From assembly GCF_009208555.1 (NCBI RefSeq), contig NZ_WFLI01000045.1, forward strand, positions 1 to 42,508: DNA of 42,508 nucleotides. The letters are read 5' to 3'. Under the pieces are notes generated by a model. It did no database searches and had not been told where the DNA came from. It worked only from the letters and a program-made list of their open reading frames with translations. This document shows positions 8,839 through 17,134 of the stretch, piece after piece (the stretch's first letter is position 1; each line of letters starts with the position of its first letter). The DNA comes from Janthinobacterium violaceinigrum. Its GTDB lineage: Bacteria > Pseudomonadota > Gammaproteobacteria > Burkholderiales > Burkholderiaceae_D. The translations under genes and the position numbers were made by a program.

Positions 8839-9279
8839 TCACGGCTTGATCAGTGGGTCAATGGCGACCTCCGACCGGCACTCGTCCGCAAGCTTCCACT
8901 CCTTGTCTTCGGGACGTTTGATCCAAAGGTCTCGCCACGCGTTACGACTGTTGCCCGCGATAGTGTTCGCCAAACTTCCGGGTGAGATTGGTTGGCCGTC
9001 GTAGATAATTTCGTCACCATCCACCTTGGCGTAGAAGTATGCACCCTTGTACTGCATGCGGATCTGAGTGCCGCTGGGCAGAAACAGATTTTTCCACTGG
9101 TAGCCGCGAGTATCACTTTCGGATAGAAGCTCTGGCTTCCAACTGGCGTTATCAAGCCAATAGTCAATCGCCACTGATACTATCTCCACCGGATCGCGAG
9201 GGTCACCGTTGCTTCGAAGGAAATTTGCCAGCTCAAGAAATTGTTGAGTGTGGATTGGGATCGATAATTGCGTTTTCAT
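8839..9279 (-). CDS. Putative ribbon-helix-helix/RAMA-like DNA-binding protein
   Basis: I do not recognise a named family member. The first 50 residues (MKTQLSIPI, two helices, then a tryptophan-containing end) have the size and pattern of a ribbon-helix-helix DNA-binding domain. Residues about 70-130, with LPSGTQIRMQYKGAYFYAKV followed by IIYDGQPISPGSLANTIAG and RNAWRDLWI, match the pattern of RAMA-type domains (restriction enzyme adenine methylase associated), small modules found next to modification enzymes. The ATG at 9279 is chosen over one 30 nt upstream because AGGAG sits eight bases before it. A role in controlling island genes or sensing modified DNA is inference from domain type and context. 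Confidence 0.65.
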   Translation of the reverse strand: MKTQLSIPIHTQQFLELANFLRSNGDPRDPVEIVSVAIDYWLDNASWKPELLSESDTRGYQWKNLFLPSGTQIRMQYKGAYFYAKVDGDEIIYDGQPISPGSLANTIAGNSRNAWRDLWIKRPEDKEWKLADECRSEVAIDPLIKP

Positions 9280-9310
9280 TCGTTTTTCTCCTTTTTTTAA
9301 CTTAATCAAG

Positions 9311-9342
9311 TCTATAAAGAAAAAAAAGTATTGTCAAGACAA
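9311..9342 (-). promoter_or_regulatory. Promoter and overlapping palindrome for the RHH/RAMA-like gene
   Basis: On the minus strand TTGACA (332-337 of this kilobase) and TATAGA (311-316) are 15 nt apart, with the gene's AGGAG and ATG following closely. The spacing is shorter than ideal. TTGTC-AA-GACAA at 9331-9342 is a 5-bp inverted repeat overlapping the -35 box, a plausible operator for the ribbon-helix-helix domain encoded just downstream. Confidence 0.4.
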
Positions 9343-9537
9343 AAAACGTGTAAATAAGAATGAAAACGCAAATTACCCTATAGCACCGCATGCCGGGTAC
9401 AGGCGTTAGGTGCGGCACCTCAGATAATCCAACACTGGATGTCAGATGGGATAGCCATGCATTGATTCTTTCCACGACTAGGTATCCGCTACTCCCTGAC
9501 TGGCAAGCAATAGGCTGGAGAAACGCCGATCAACGTC

Positions 9538-9738
9538 TCAAGCGCATCCACGCCTGGCGTCTATACAGCGCTGTTGCCATTCGGCGATTTCAGCCGCGTC
9601 CCAAGCGACAGACTTAGGGCCGATAGGAATTGGTGCTGGCAACACGCCTGCCTTCACCTTGCGCCAGATTGTGGCGCGGGACCAGCCGGTGGCCTCGATT
9701 ACCGCAGGCAAGCGGAGGAATTTTTTAGTCGTGGTCAT
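9538..9738 (-). CDS. AlpA-family transcriptional regulator
   Basis: This 66-residue protein carries the AlpA/excisionase-type helix-turn-helix: FLRLPAVIEATGWSRATIWR followed by KVKAGVLPAPIPIG, then VAWDAAEIAEWQQR. AlpA proteins activate integrase or excision functions of P4-like prophages and genomic islands. The start at 9738 is supported by AAGGAG seven bases upstream; the frame remains open further upstream without such a site. It lies 137 nt downstream of the tyrosine recombinase at 9876-10742 in the same direction, so the two probably act together in mobilisation or in controlling island genes. Confidence 0.85.
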   Translation of the reverse strand: MTTTKKFLRLPAVIEATGWSRATIWRKVKAGVLPAPIPIGPKSVAWDAAEIAEWQQRCIDARRGCA

Positions 9739-9875
9739 AGAATTCTCCTTCGATTGATGAACAGCAAACAATGGAAAGTCGTGCCGACTCTCCGTGATCA
9801 TTTCGGCAGCGCCAGCGCTGCCCCCTCTGCATCTCTTCTATTTCATGCGCTGCAGCCCCCGATACAGATGGCCGG

Positions 9876-10742
9876 TCATCTCCCCAGATAGATGGAAGTG
9901 ACCTGTTCACGTCCATGCCCCATCTCCACCGAAATCTTCATCCGCGCAGCTTGATCTGCGAGTTTTTGTGAAGCATCCAGCTGTCTGGACGTCGGGCCGC
10001 CACAGGCTGGACAAGGTCGGCCAGTCAGCTCCGTATAGCGCCGCTGCGCGTACTCATGGCGCAGCCCATGCACGCCATGGATGCCAGCCTTGTCGCACTG
10101 CGCCCGAAAGCGGTTCAACTGGTCCCGATACTGCAACTGCGCCGGAATCAAGCTGCCTTTTCCCGCCAGCGCCTTGGCCGCTTCCAGCACGGCGCGCTGC
10201 TGCATGGTTGTGATCGGCACCTCCCTATACTTGCCACCCTTGGTCCAGCTATCCTGCAGCCGCAGGATGTTCCCGCCATCGGCCCATCCCGGCTTGATCT
10301 TGATGCTTTCCTCGCGCCGCAATCCAAACGCCGCCTGCAGCTGCAAGGACATGCGCGTATACGGATCATTCACGCGGGCCAGCGTGTCGGGGTCCAGCAC
10401 CTTCGCCTTCGAGACGTTGGTGACAAACACCCGCTCCGCGATGCCGTATTCGCTGTTGGTGCGCGCAATGATGTTTTCCTTGCCGATCTTCTCGGCCCAC
10501 CAGCGCAAGGCGCTCATGCGATTCTTGATCGTTCCAGTACTGACGCCATCCTGCTTCCACTTGTCGAGCAGCGCCGCCACATGCTTCGGCTTCAGGCTGT
10601 CCACGCTCATATGCTGGAAGCCCCGTTCCGCCAGGTCGTTGGCGCACAGGTTTAACAAGCGTTCGCGGTCGGCCTGCGTCGCAAAACTGCCATCGCGGTT
10701 GCGGTGACACAGTTGCTTGAGCTGGTAGTTCAAGTCGCGCAT
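9876..10742 (-). CDS. Tyrosine recombinase (Integrase_1 type)
   Basis: The 288-residue protein has a SAM-like DNA-binding half (residues 1-100) and a catalytic half with the expected tetrad pieces. Arg is in AAFGLRREESIKI, HGLRHEYAQ supplies His-x-x-Arg, and MGHGREQVTSIYLGR holds the late His and the nucleophilic Tyr. It fits the family with phage-integrase N-terminal and Integrase_1 domains known from proteobacterial mobile elements and is only distantly related to the P4-type integrase at 12377. An insert with CPACGG near residue 245 may hold a structural feature. It is codirectional with the AlpA-like gene downstream and has the hairpin-rich gene-free region directly upstream. Its own target site is unknown. 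Confidence 0.85.
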   Translation of the reverse strand: MRDLNYQLKQLCHRNRDGSFATQADRERLLNLCANDLAERGFQHMSVDSLKPKHVAALLDKWKQDGVSTGTIKNRMSALRWWAEKIGKENIIARTNSEYGIAERVFVTNVSKAKVLDPDTLARVNDPYTRMSLQLQAAFGLRREESIKIKPGWADGGNILRLQDSWTKGGKYREVPITTMQQRAVLEAAKALAGKGSLIPAQLQYRDQLNRFRAQCDKAGIHGVHGLRHEYAQRRYTELTGRPCPACGGPTSRQLDASQKLADQAARMKISVEMGHGREQVTSIYLGR

Positions 10743-11745
10743 GGCAAAGTCATCCCTTCGATCCTTGGTTTTTACATCGATGCTGCGTGGTGTAATCCTG
10801 TCTGGTAAGTGTTTCTGGCCACCCTCACTGCCTCGGCAGAAAAGGTTGAATCAAGGGCCTCGGGACACCACTCCCGTGTATGCGGTTGCTGTTACTGCCT
10901 GCCCGCGCCGCATGCGCGTGTGGCACCGCTGCGCGCTCCCGGAGGGAGCCGCCGCAGCAGGGACCAATCACCCAGGGTCCATGGAGTGCACCTCGTGCAC
11001 GGTTCAACTTCTACTAATCAGCCCTTAGCGGGCGAAGGAAATCGCAAGGCTAGCCTGCGATGAAGAGGCATCTGGCCTCGTCACTGAGCACCGTCACGCG
11101 GACGCTCCGTGCTTGCCGCCTTGGCCTATGCCGTCGGCGGCGCGTCGTCACTGGCAGCACGCCGCCAGTAACGACGCGCGCACGTAGCCATGGCATGTGA
11201 CGGCATATATGCCAGCATCGCACTCGCGGTGACGATACTGGCGGCTCTGAAGCACAGGCGCTGGCAGCGGCCGCGATGGCATCGCATCGCTGGCATTTCT
11301 GCTGACGGTGCGGCTTGCGGCAAAGCCATGCTGTGCTTTATAGGGTTCGCTACCTCGCGGGGTATGCGAACCAATCAGGGCAGGAGTCTTGCTCCTGTTT
11401 GAAGGAGCGCCCATCGGGCGCAATCATCCAGGCAATCCGTCTTGCGGATTGTGGGATATGAAGACGCTGAAGGCAGCGCTTTATCGTGCCGAGATGTGCA
11501 TGCTTCTGCATGGCCCGGCGATATATATGTCTAGCAGAAACTGCTAGGTATCATGGTGGCGGGTAACGACCGCAACGCCTATGCCGCTAAGCACAGGTAC
11601 ATGCTCGATGCATGCCCTCGTGGGAGCGATTCCCACATAAGAGAGCTTCATTCTAGGCCTGATCACGACATTTGCAAGCGGTTCGTTTCGTCAAGGGTGC
11701 TTTTCGTAGTACGCAGAATTGCAGTACGGACAAAGGCTCAAGTAG
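10743..11745. other. Gene-free region between two recombinase modules
   Basis: One kilobase with no supportable gene on either strand, lying between the Integrase_1-type recombinase and the truncated integrase paralogue. Its right two-thirds (about 10928-11636) is crowded with inverted repeats, annotated separately. The last 100 nt before 11745 look unstructured. Confidence 0.6.
10928..11636. ncRNA. Candidate structured RNA or DNA element: dense hairpin array
   Basis: At least fourteen inverted repeats occur in about 700 nt. The largest is 11140-11179 (9 bp, one mismatch, 6 bp, 8-nt loop). Others are 10928-10958, 11041-11061, 11065-11079, 11088-11113, 11344-11372 (7+4 bp with one bulge), 11381-11397, 11407-11421, 11433-11451, 11465-11478, 11499-11512, 11531-11547 and 11620-11636. 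Three consecutive stems begin exactly 26 nt apart (11381, 11407, 11433), and two of them share the loop TCTTG while their stems differ. Different stem sequences with preserved pairing suggest selection for structure. No ORF explains it. Whether it acts as RNA, and from which strand, cannot be told from the sequence. Confidence 0.45.
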
Positions 11746-12384
11746 CTACTGCATGTTGTCTCCCTGGCGACGTACCCGCCTCCTTGACTCTTTCATCGCA
11801 CTAACCAATTGGTCCATGCTCATACCGTTACGTAAATAGCTGGCAGCGAGCGCCGTCGCAACACCCTCCAGGTGTCGGGAAACGACCTGCAAACCGTCCT
11901 GTTCAATTTGCCGAATGGCTGCTTGCTGGATACTGTGCTGTGCTTCACTGACGGAAATGCGCTCCAATGCAGGAAATAAGGCGGTTTCGAGGTGACGGAT
12001 AGCGAACAGGGTCGCCCGCAGAACACTGGTCTGCACATGGCCCCACTCCGGCTCATCGAATATTTCGTCGAGTGGAATAGGCTTTGGCAGTGGATGCAAT
12101 TTTTCTCGATTGAATTCTGTGCTCGGGTCCTGCTTCCTCTCCAGCATCTGATGCGCTGCAAGCCTGTGTTCGCGGGCTTTGGCGATGGACACTTCGGGAT
12201 ACCGGCCAAAAGTCAGAACGCTTTCTCCACCGCCTTGCTGGAGATACTTCATGCGCCAGATCTTGCTGCCGCTGGGCTGCACTTCGATGTACAGACCAGC
12301 CCCATCGGGAAGTTTATATAATTTGTCCTTCGGAGCAGCCTGCTTGATAAGCGCATCCGTGAGGCGCAATACATACTTAGACAT
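11746..12384 (-). CDS. Integrase paralogue lacking the catalytic domain
   Basis: This 212-residue protein aligns with the first half of the neighbouring P4-type integrase. The DUF4102 arm-binding domain (LTDALIKQAAPKDKLYKLPD, GAGLYIEV, SGSKIWRMKY, LTFGRYPEVSIAKAREHR) is followed by a core-binding-like segment (ALFPALERISV, then ASYLRNGMSMDQLVSAMKES). The protein then ends; the Arg, His-x-x-Arg and Tyr catalytic half is absent. The start at 12384 has GGAGGG upstream and overlaps the integrase stop at 12377, so translation is probably coupled. It can bind DNA in principle but cannot recombine, which would suit a directionality factor, competitor or repressor at the arm sites. A decayed integrase is the alternative, although the frame is clean. 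Confidence 0.75.
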   Translation of the reverse strand: MSKYVLRLTDALIKQAAPKDKLYKLPDGAGLYIEVQPSGSKIWRMKYLQQGGGESVLTFGRYPEVSIAKAREHRLAAHQMLERKQDPSTEFNREKLHPLPKPIPLDEIFDEPEWGHVQTSVLRATLFAIRHLETALFPALERISVSEAQHSIQQAAIRQIEQDGLQVVSRHLEGVATALAASYLRNGMSMDQLVSAMKESRRRVRRQGDNMQ

Positions 12385-13687
12385 GGTGCCCTCCTGTTCC
12401 GCCATCCCGGCTGAATTCGCCACTGACCAGCGTTAATCTTGGCGTCTGCGGTGGCGCTCCCTTGCCGCTGACGGCATCGATGTAGTCGGCCCAATCCTGC
12501 ATCATCCGGCGCCGTTCCGCCAGGAACTGCGCCCGGTCATAGGCGCTGGCCACCTTATCCTTCGGTGCATGTGCCAGTTGCCGGTCCACGACTTCATGCC
12601 GGTAGCCCAGGCGCTCCTTGATAGTGCTCATGGCCAGCGCCCGGAAGCCATGGCCGGTCATCTTGCCCTTGTATCCCATGCGTCCAAGCGCCACCAGTAT
12701 CGTGTTATTGCTGATCGGCTTTTCGTGGTCGCGCTGATTCGGGAACAGGTACTGGCTGCGGCCCGTGATCGCGTGCAGTTCGCGCAGCAGCTCCAGCGCC
12801 TGGCGCGACAGGCAGACGTGATGGTTGGTCATATCCGGATTGACGGTCAGCTTGCCGCGCTTCATGCGTTGCCATGGAATGATCCACTCGCCGCGCTCCA
12901 GGTCAATTTCACTCCAGGGCGTCTCGATCAACTCGCTGGTGCGCACAAAGCACAGCAGCATCAGCCGCAGCGCAATGCGGGTCGGCGCGAACATGCGTGC
13001 TTCGTTGCGGTCCAGAATGGCCAGGAACTGCGGTAGTTCGTCGGCGCTGATGGCGGCGAAGTGTCCGGCGCGGACGGTCTTCAGCACATCCTTCATATCA
13101 GTGACCAGATTGCGCTCTGTGAATCCGCACTGAATCGCGTAGCTGAAAATTGACGCACATACCGCTCTCAGGCGATGGGCGACTTCACTTGCGCCACGCT
13201 CCTCGATCTTGCGCAGCGCGGCAATCAGATCGCGGTGCTTTATCTCATCGATCGGCATGCGGCCAATGGCTGGAAAGATGTCCGCTTGCAGGCGCTGGAT
13301 GGTGTTCTTGGCTGTGCGTTCGCTCCACGTGGGCACTTTGTTGCCATGCCACTCGCGCGCGATTTTTTCGAACGTGTTGGATGCCTTATCCTTTGCCAAG
13401 CGTTTGGCATCGTCGCGATGCTTGGCGGGGTCGATTCCTTGCAGCAGCAGGCGGCGTGTCGCCAGGCGCTTTTCACGTGCATCCTGCAAGGTAATTTCCG
13501 GGTAAGGGCCGAACGTCAGCGTATTCTCTTTGCCGTTGGCCTGCCTGAACTTGAAACGCCAGATGCGGGAGCCGGTAGGAGCGACGACGAGGTACATGCC
13601 GTCACCATCGAACATTTTGTACGGCCGCTCGCGTGGCTTGGCGTTGCGGATGAGTAAATCTGTCAACGGAGCAATGATCTTTGGCAT
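12377..13687 (-). CDS. P4-type tyrosine integrase, tRNA-Ser specific
   Basis: This 436-residue integrase has the standard P4 layout: DUF4102 arm-binding domain (residues 1-90), core-binding domain (about 95-205) and catalytic domain. Catalytic residues are visible as Arg in CFVRTSEL near 249, HGFRALA near 347, His in RQLAHAPK near 373 and Tyr in ASAYDRAQF near 381. The start at 13687 follows AGGAGG by six bases. The gene lies about 230 nt from the 3' end of tRNA-Ser(GGA) and points away from it, the usual arrangement when an element has integrated in that tRNA. Its stop overlaps the start of the catalytic-null paralogue. It most likely integrates and, with a partner, excises the island. Confidence 0.92.
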   Translation of the reverse strand: MPKIIAPLTDLLIRNAKPRERPYKMFDGDGMYLVVAPTGSRIWRFKFRQANGKENTLTFGPYPEITLQDAREKRLATRRLLLQGIDPAKHRDDAKRLAKDKASNTFEKIAREWHGNKVPTWSERTAKNTIQRLQADIFPAIGRMPIDEIKHRDLIAALRKIEERGASEVAHRLRAVCASIFSYAIQCGFTERNLVTDMKDVLKTVRAGHFAAISADELPQFLAILDRNEARMFAPTRIALRLMLLCFVRTSELIETPWSEIDLERGEWIIPWQRMKRGKLTVNPDMTNHHVCLSRQALELLRELHAITGRSQYLFPNQRDHEKPISNNTILVALGRMGYKGKMTGHGFRALAMSTIKERLGYRHEVVDRQLAHAPKDKVASAYDRAQFLAERRRMMQDWADYIDAVSGKGAPPQTPRLTLVSGEFSRDGGTGGHHV

Positions 13688-13837
13688 GGCAAACCTCCTG
13701 CGCGACATGCTGTAAAGATCAATATAGTCGTTTTTTTGAATTTTTGGGGCAAGCGGCAATGGCTGAGTACGAGAAGCCCCCAAACTTGCGCCTACTTGAG
13801 GTTGATGTCCTGGGACGCTGTGCAACGTCCAGAAACG

Positions 13838-13874
13838 AAAAAACCGCTTAGAATCAAGGCTCTAAGCGGTTTTT
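13838..13874. terminator. Bidirectional intrinsic terminator after tRNA-Ser
   Basis: A-rich arm plus CCGCTTAGA pairs with TCTAAGCGG plus a T-run across an 8-nt loop, a perfect stem of about 14 bp. It is placed to end transcription of tRNA-Ser on the minus strand and works equally on the plus strand. Confidence 0.8.
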
Positions 13875-13918
13875 GAGGGACTTCCTGAGACGTCCTGATC
13901 TTACTTAACTACTATCCG

Positions 13919-14009
13919 TGGCGGAGAGAGGGGGATTCGAACCCCCGATAGGCTATGAACCTATACACGCTTTCCAGGCGTGCGACTTCAACCACTCATC
14001 CACCTCTCC
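13919..14009 (-). tRNA. tRNA-Ser (anticodon GGA)
   Basis: A complete class II tRNA with encoded CCA. The acceptor stem is GGAGAGG/CTCTCC, the anticodon arm ACGCCTGGAAAGCGT gives anticodon GGA, a long variable arm is built on ATAGGTTCATAGCCTAT, and the T arm is GGGGGTTCGAATCCCCC. It reads UCC and UCU serine codons. The P4-type integrase gene lies just beyond its 3' end, and the 13-nt segment 13926-13938 within the T arm and acceptor strand recurs at 377-389, so this gene is the likely integration site of the island and has been restored intact. Confidence 0.97.
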
Positions 14010-14164
14010 TGCAGGCAATGCGTCTACTTGCTCGCATTGCGTACTATTTCTCGCTTGTCGCGAAGCCGCAGATTATAGCAAAGATTCTACGGACTGCCAA
14101 AGTTATTTACCGTGGGGTAAAAGTTTAAGCACACAGCGACAAGCAGCAGCCCAACAGAGGCCAT

Positions 14165-14188
14165 GGTCGGCCCCCGCAGGGACCGACC
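14165..14188 (-). terminator. Stem-loop downstream of acs
   Basis: On the minus strand GGTCGGTCCC pairs with GGGGCCGACC (one G-U) around the loop TGCG, directly after the acs stop. It lacks a T-run, so it may be a weak terminator or a 3'-end-stabilising hairpin. Confidence 0.45.
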
Positions 14189-14193
14189 TTTCA

Positions 14194-16200
14194 TTACGAC
14201 GCTTCCTTCAACTGCTCCAGGATGGCCGGGTTTTCCAGAGTCGACACGTCTTGCGTAATCGTCTCGCCCTTGGCCAGCACGCGCAGCAGGCGGCGCATGA
14301 TTTTGCCGGAGCGGGTTTTCGGCAGGTTGTCGCCAAAACGGATTTCCTTCGGTTTCGCGATCGGGCCGATTTCCTTGCCGACCCAGTTGCGCAGCTCCAG
14401 GGCCAGCTTCTTCGCTTCCTCGCCCGTCGGACGCGCTTGCTTGAGCACGACGAAGGCGCAAATCGATTCGCCTGTCGTGTCGTCCGGACGGCCGACTACC
14501 GCCGCTTCGGCCACCAGCGGGTTGGCCACCAGGGCCGACTCGATTTCCATCGTGCCCATGCGGTGGCCCGACACGTTCAGCACGTCATCGATGCGGCCCG
14601 TGATGGTGAAGTAACCCGTGTCCTTGTTGCGGATGGCGCCGTCGCCTGCCAGGTACATCTTGCCGCCCAGTTCTTCCGGGAAGTAGCTGGACTTGAAACG
14701 GTCCGGGTTGTTCCAGATCGTACGGATCATCGATGGCCATGGACGTTTTACCACCAGGATACCGCCCTGGCCGTTCGGCACGTCCTGGCCCGCTTCGTCG
14801 ACGATGGCGGCCATGATGCCTGGCAATGGCAGAGTGCAGGAACCGGGGACCATCGGCGTCGCGCCTGGCAACGGGGTGATCATGTGGCCACCCGTTTCCG
14901 TTTGCCAGAAAGTGTCGACGATCGGGCATTTCTCGCCGCCGATATGCTTGTAGTACCACATCCACGCTTCAGGATTGATCGGCTCGCCGACGGAGCCCAG
15001 CAAGCGCAAGCTCGTCAGGTCGTAGTTGCTTGGATGGACTTTCGGGTCCACGTCGGCCGCCTTGATCAGCGAACGGATGGCCGTTGGCGCCGTGTAGAAA
15101 ATGCTGACGTTGTGTTTCTTGATGGTTTCCCAGAAACGGCCCGCGTTCGGGTAGGTCGGGATGCCCTCGAACACCACTTGCGTGGCGCCCACGGCCATCG
15201 GGCCATACGCAATGTAGCTGTGGCCCGTCACCCAGCCGATGTCGGCCGTGCACCAGAACACGTCGTCAGGTTTGATATCGAAGCTCCACTTCATCGTCAG
15301 CGCGGCCCACAGCAGGTAGCCGCCGCTCGAATGCTGCACGCCCTTCGGCGTGCCCGTCGAACCGGAGGTATACAAGATGAACAGTGGATGCTCGGCATCG
15401 ACCCATTCCGGTTCGCATTGCGCGCTCTGGCCTTCGACCAGGTCGTGCAGCCATGTGTCGCGGCCGGCCACCATCGGCAAGTCGCTGCCCGTGCGTTTAT
15501 ACACGATGACGTTTTTCACGGAATCGCAGCCGCCCAGCGCCAGCGCTTCGTCGACGATGGCTTTCAATGGCAGCTTCTTGCCGCCGCGCAATTGCTCGTC
15601 GCCCGTGATGACGGCCACGGCGCCCGCGTCGATAATGCGTTCCTGCAGGGATTTGGCCGAGAAGCCGCCGAAGACGACGGAATGCGTGGCGCCGATACGG
15701 GCGCAGGCTTGCATTGCAGCAACGCCTTCGACGGACATCGACATATAGATGATGACGCGGTCGCCCTTGGCGATGCCCTTGGCTTTCAGGCCGTTGGCGA
15801 ACTTGCAGACTTTTTCGTGCAGTTCTTTATAGCTAGCCTTGGTGACGGTGCCGTCGTCCGCCTCGAAGATGATGGCCGTCTTGTCGCCCAGGCCATTTTC
15901 GATGTTGCGGTCCAGGCAATTGTAGGACACGTTCAGCTGGCCGTCTTCGAACCACTTGTAGAACGGCGCGTCGTCTTCGTTCAAGGTGCGCGTGAACGGT
16001 TTTTTCCAGCTCAGGTTTTCGCGCGCCAGCCGGGCCCAGAAGCCTTCGTAGTCGGTTTCCGCCTCTTTCACCATGGCGTGGTACGCAGCCATGCCGGAAA
16101 TGGTGGCTTGTGCGGCAAAGGCCGCCGATGGTTCAAATACGCGCGACTCTTCTGGTCCTTGCTGCTGCGTGCCCTGTCCTTGGTTTTCTGTAGCGGCCAT
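14194..16200 (-). CDS. acs: Acetyl-CoA synthetase (AMP-forming)
   Basis: The enzyme converts acetate, ATP and CoA to acetyl-CoA in the cytosol and lets the cell scavenge acetate. The 668-residue length is normal for Acs. The acyl-adenylate motif YTSGSTGTPKGVQHSSGG is near residue 281, the hinge/ATP motif GDGAIRNKDTGYFTITGR is in the last third, and the C-terminal PKTRSGKIMRR (about 630) carries the conserved lysine that in other bacteria is controlled by reversible acetylation. GGAG precedes the ATG at 16200. It stands alone, with tRNA-Ser downstream and a divergent membrane-protein gene upstream. Confidence 0.96.
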   Translation of the reverse strand: MAATENQGQGTQQQGPEESRVFEPSAAFAAQATISGMAAYHAMVKEAETDYEGFWARLARENLSWKKPFTRTLNEDDAPFYKWFEDGQLNVSYNCLDRNIENGLGDKTAIIFEADDGTVTKASYKELHEKVCKFANGLKAKGIAKGDRVIIYMSMSVEGVAAMQACARIGATHSVVFGGFSAKSLQERIIDAGAVAVITGDEQLRGGKKLPLKAIVDEALALGGCDSVKNVIVYKRTGSDLPMVAGRDTWLHDLVEGQSAQCEPEWVDAEHPLFILYTSGSTGTPKGVQHSSGGYLLWAALTMKWSFDIKPDDVFWCTADIGWVTGHSYIAYGPMAVGATQVVFEGIPTYPNAGRFWETIKKHNVSIFYTAPTAIRSLIKAADVDPKVHPSNYDLTSLRLLGSVGEPINPEAWMWYYKHIGGEKCPIVDTFWQTETGGHMITPLPGATPMVPGSCTLPLPGIMAAIVDEAGQDVPNGQGGILVVKRPWPSMIRTIWNNPDRFKSSYFPEELGGKMYLAGDGAIRNKDTGYFTITGRIDDVLNVSGHRMGTMEIESALVANPLVAEAAVVGRPDDTTGESICAFVVLKQARPTGEEAKKLALELRNWVGKEIGPIAKPKEIRFGDNLPKTRSGKIMRRLLRVLAKGETITQDVSTLENPAILEQLKEAS

Positions 16201-16508
16201 GCTTGTCTCCAGTGTAGTAATTGTTTGCTAACACGATAAGCGCCGTGTCTTACGGACGCCTTACATTGCGCGTTTTCTGCTGCGTTTTCCTCGCTCCATG
16301 CTAACCATAAGCGCCTTCGGCGATGGGCGTCAAGGGGACGCCGTACAGTATTTTCATTGGAGAAATGCCTGGCGCGCCGAAGCTTCAATACCACTTTGTA
16401 TTTCATCAAACCCAATAATCCAGAGCAAGGCCATGCGCAGTAATCGACAGCAAGTGTAAAATGTCGGGCATGCCAAAAATTGGTATTTACTCCCCCAGGA
16501 AACCCCAC
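16201..16508. other. Divergent intergenic region acs / yqhA-like
   Basis: About 300 bases separating two divergent starts. It must carry both promoters, but I cannot pick convincing -10/-35 pairs. It holds no gene, tRNA or strong hairpin. Confidence 0.4.
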
Positions 16509-17129
16509 ATGATCGACCACCTACCACCGTCTGCCAAACATACCAAGCTGCATCCATTGTCCGCCTTCATCTTCATGTCGCGCTGGCTGCAGTTGCCGCT
16601 GTACCTGGGCCTGATCCTCGCACAATGCGTGTATGTCTTCCATTTCTGGGTGGAATTGTCCGACCTGATCGGCGCCGTGTTCGGCAATGATGCAGCCCTG
16701 CAGCACGTCATCAGCGCGGTGACCGTGCCTGGCGTACCGCCTCCCGTGAAGCTGAACGAAGCGACCATCATGCTGGTGGTATTAGGCCTGATCGACGTGG
16801 TGATGATTTCGAACCTGCTGATCATGGTCATTATTGGCGGCTACGAAACCTTCGTGTCGCGCATGCACCTCGATGACCACCCAGACCAGCCGGAGTGGTT
16901 GTCGCATGTAAATGCTTCCGTGTTGAAAACGAAACTGGCGATGGCCATCATCGGCATCTCGTCCATCCACCTGCTGAAGACCTTCATCAACGCCACCGCG
17001 TACGCGAAGGAACCGAATGTGGTCATCGCGCAAACGGTGATCCACATGGTCTTCATCCTGTCCGCCATGGCGATCGCGTACACGGACCGCATCATGACCG
17101 TAACTCAGAACCAGGCACGACCGCATTAA
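16509..17129 (+). CDS. YqhA-family (UPF0114) inner-membrane protein
   Basis: A 206-residue protein with four likely membrane segments: LPLYLGLILAQCVYVFHFW, IMLVVLGLIDVVMISNLLIM, LAMAIIGISSIHLLKTFI and VIHMVFILSAMAIAYTDRI. It carries the family pattern RWLQLPLYLGLI near the N-terminus and SNLLIMVIIGGYETFVSR in the middle, typical of the YqhA/UPF0114 (TIGR00645) family, whose function is unknown. I place the start at 16509, where AGGAAA precedes the ATG by eight bases, rather than at the in-frame ATG 48 nt upstream that has no ribosome-binding site. A terminator follows at once, so it is probably monocistronic. Confidence 0.88.
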   Translation: MIDHLPPSAKHTKLHPLSAFIFMSRWLQLPLYLGLILAQCVYVFHFWVELSDLIGAVFGNDAALQHVISAVTVPGVPPPVKLNEATIMLVVLGLIDVVMISNLLIMVIIGGYETFVSRMHLDDHPDQPEWLSHVNASVLKTKLAMAIIGISSIHLLKTFINATAYAKEPNVVIAQTVIHMVFILSAMAIAYTDRIMTVTQNQARPH

Positions 17130-17134
17130 ACACT

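Noticed and set aside
10928..11636. Group II intron, integron attC sites or CRISPR array as explanation of the hairpins
   Set aside because: No domain V-like hairpin or reverse transcriptase, no attC consensus arms, and the stems are not repeats of one sequence with spacers.
13918..16239. 773-aa open frame on the plus strand opposite acs
   Set aside because: Antisense shadow of the high-G+C acs gene; composition rich in His, Arg and Gln, no domain, and it runs through tRNA-Ser.
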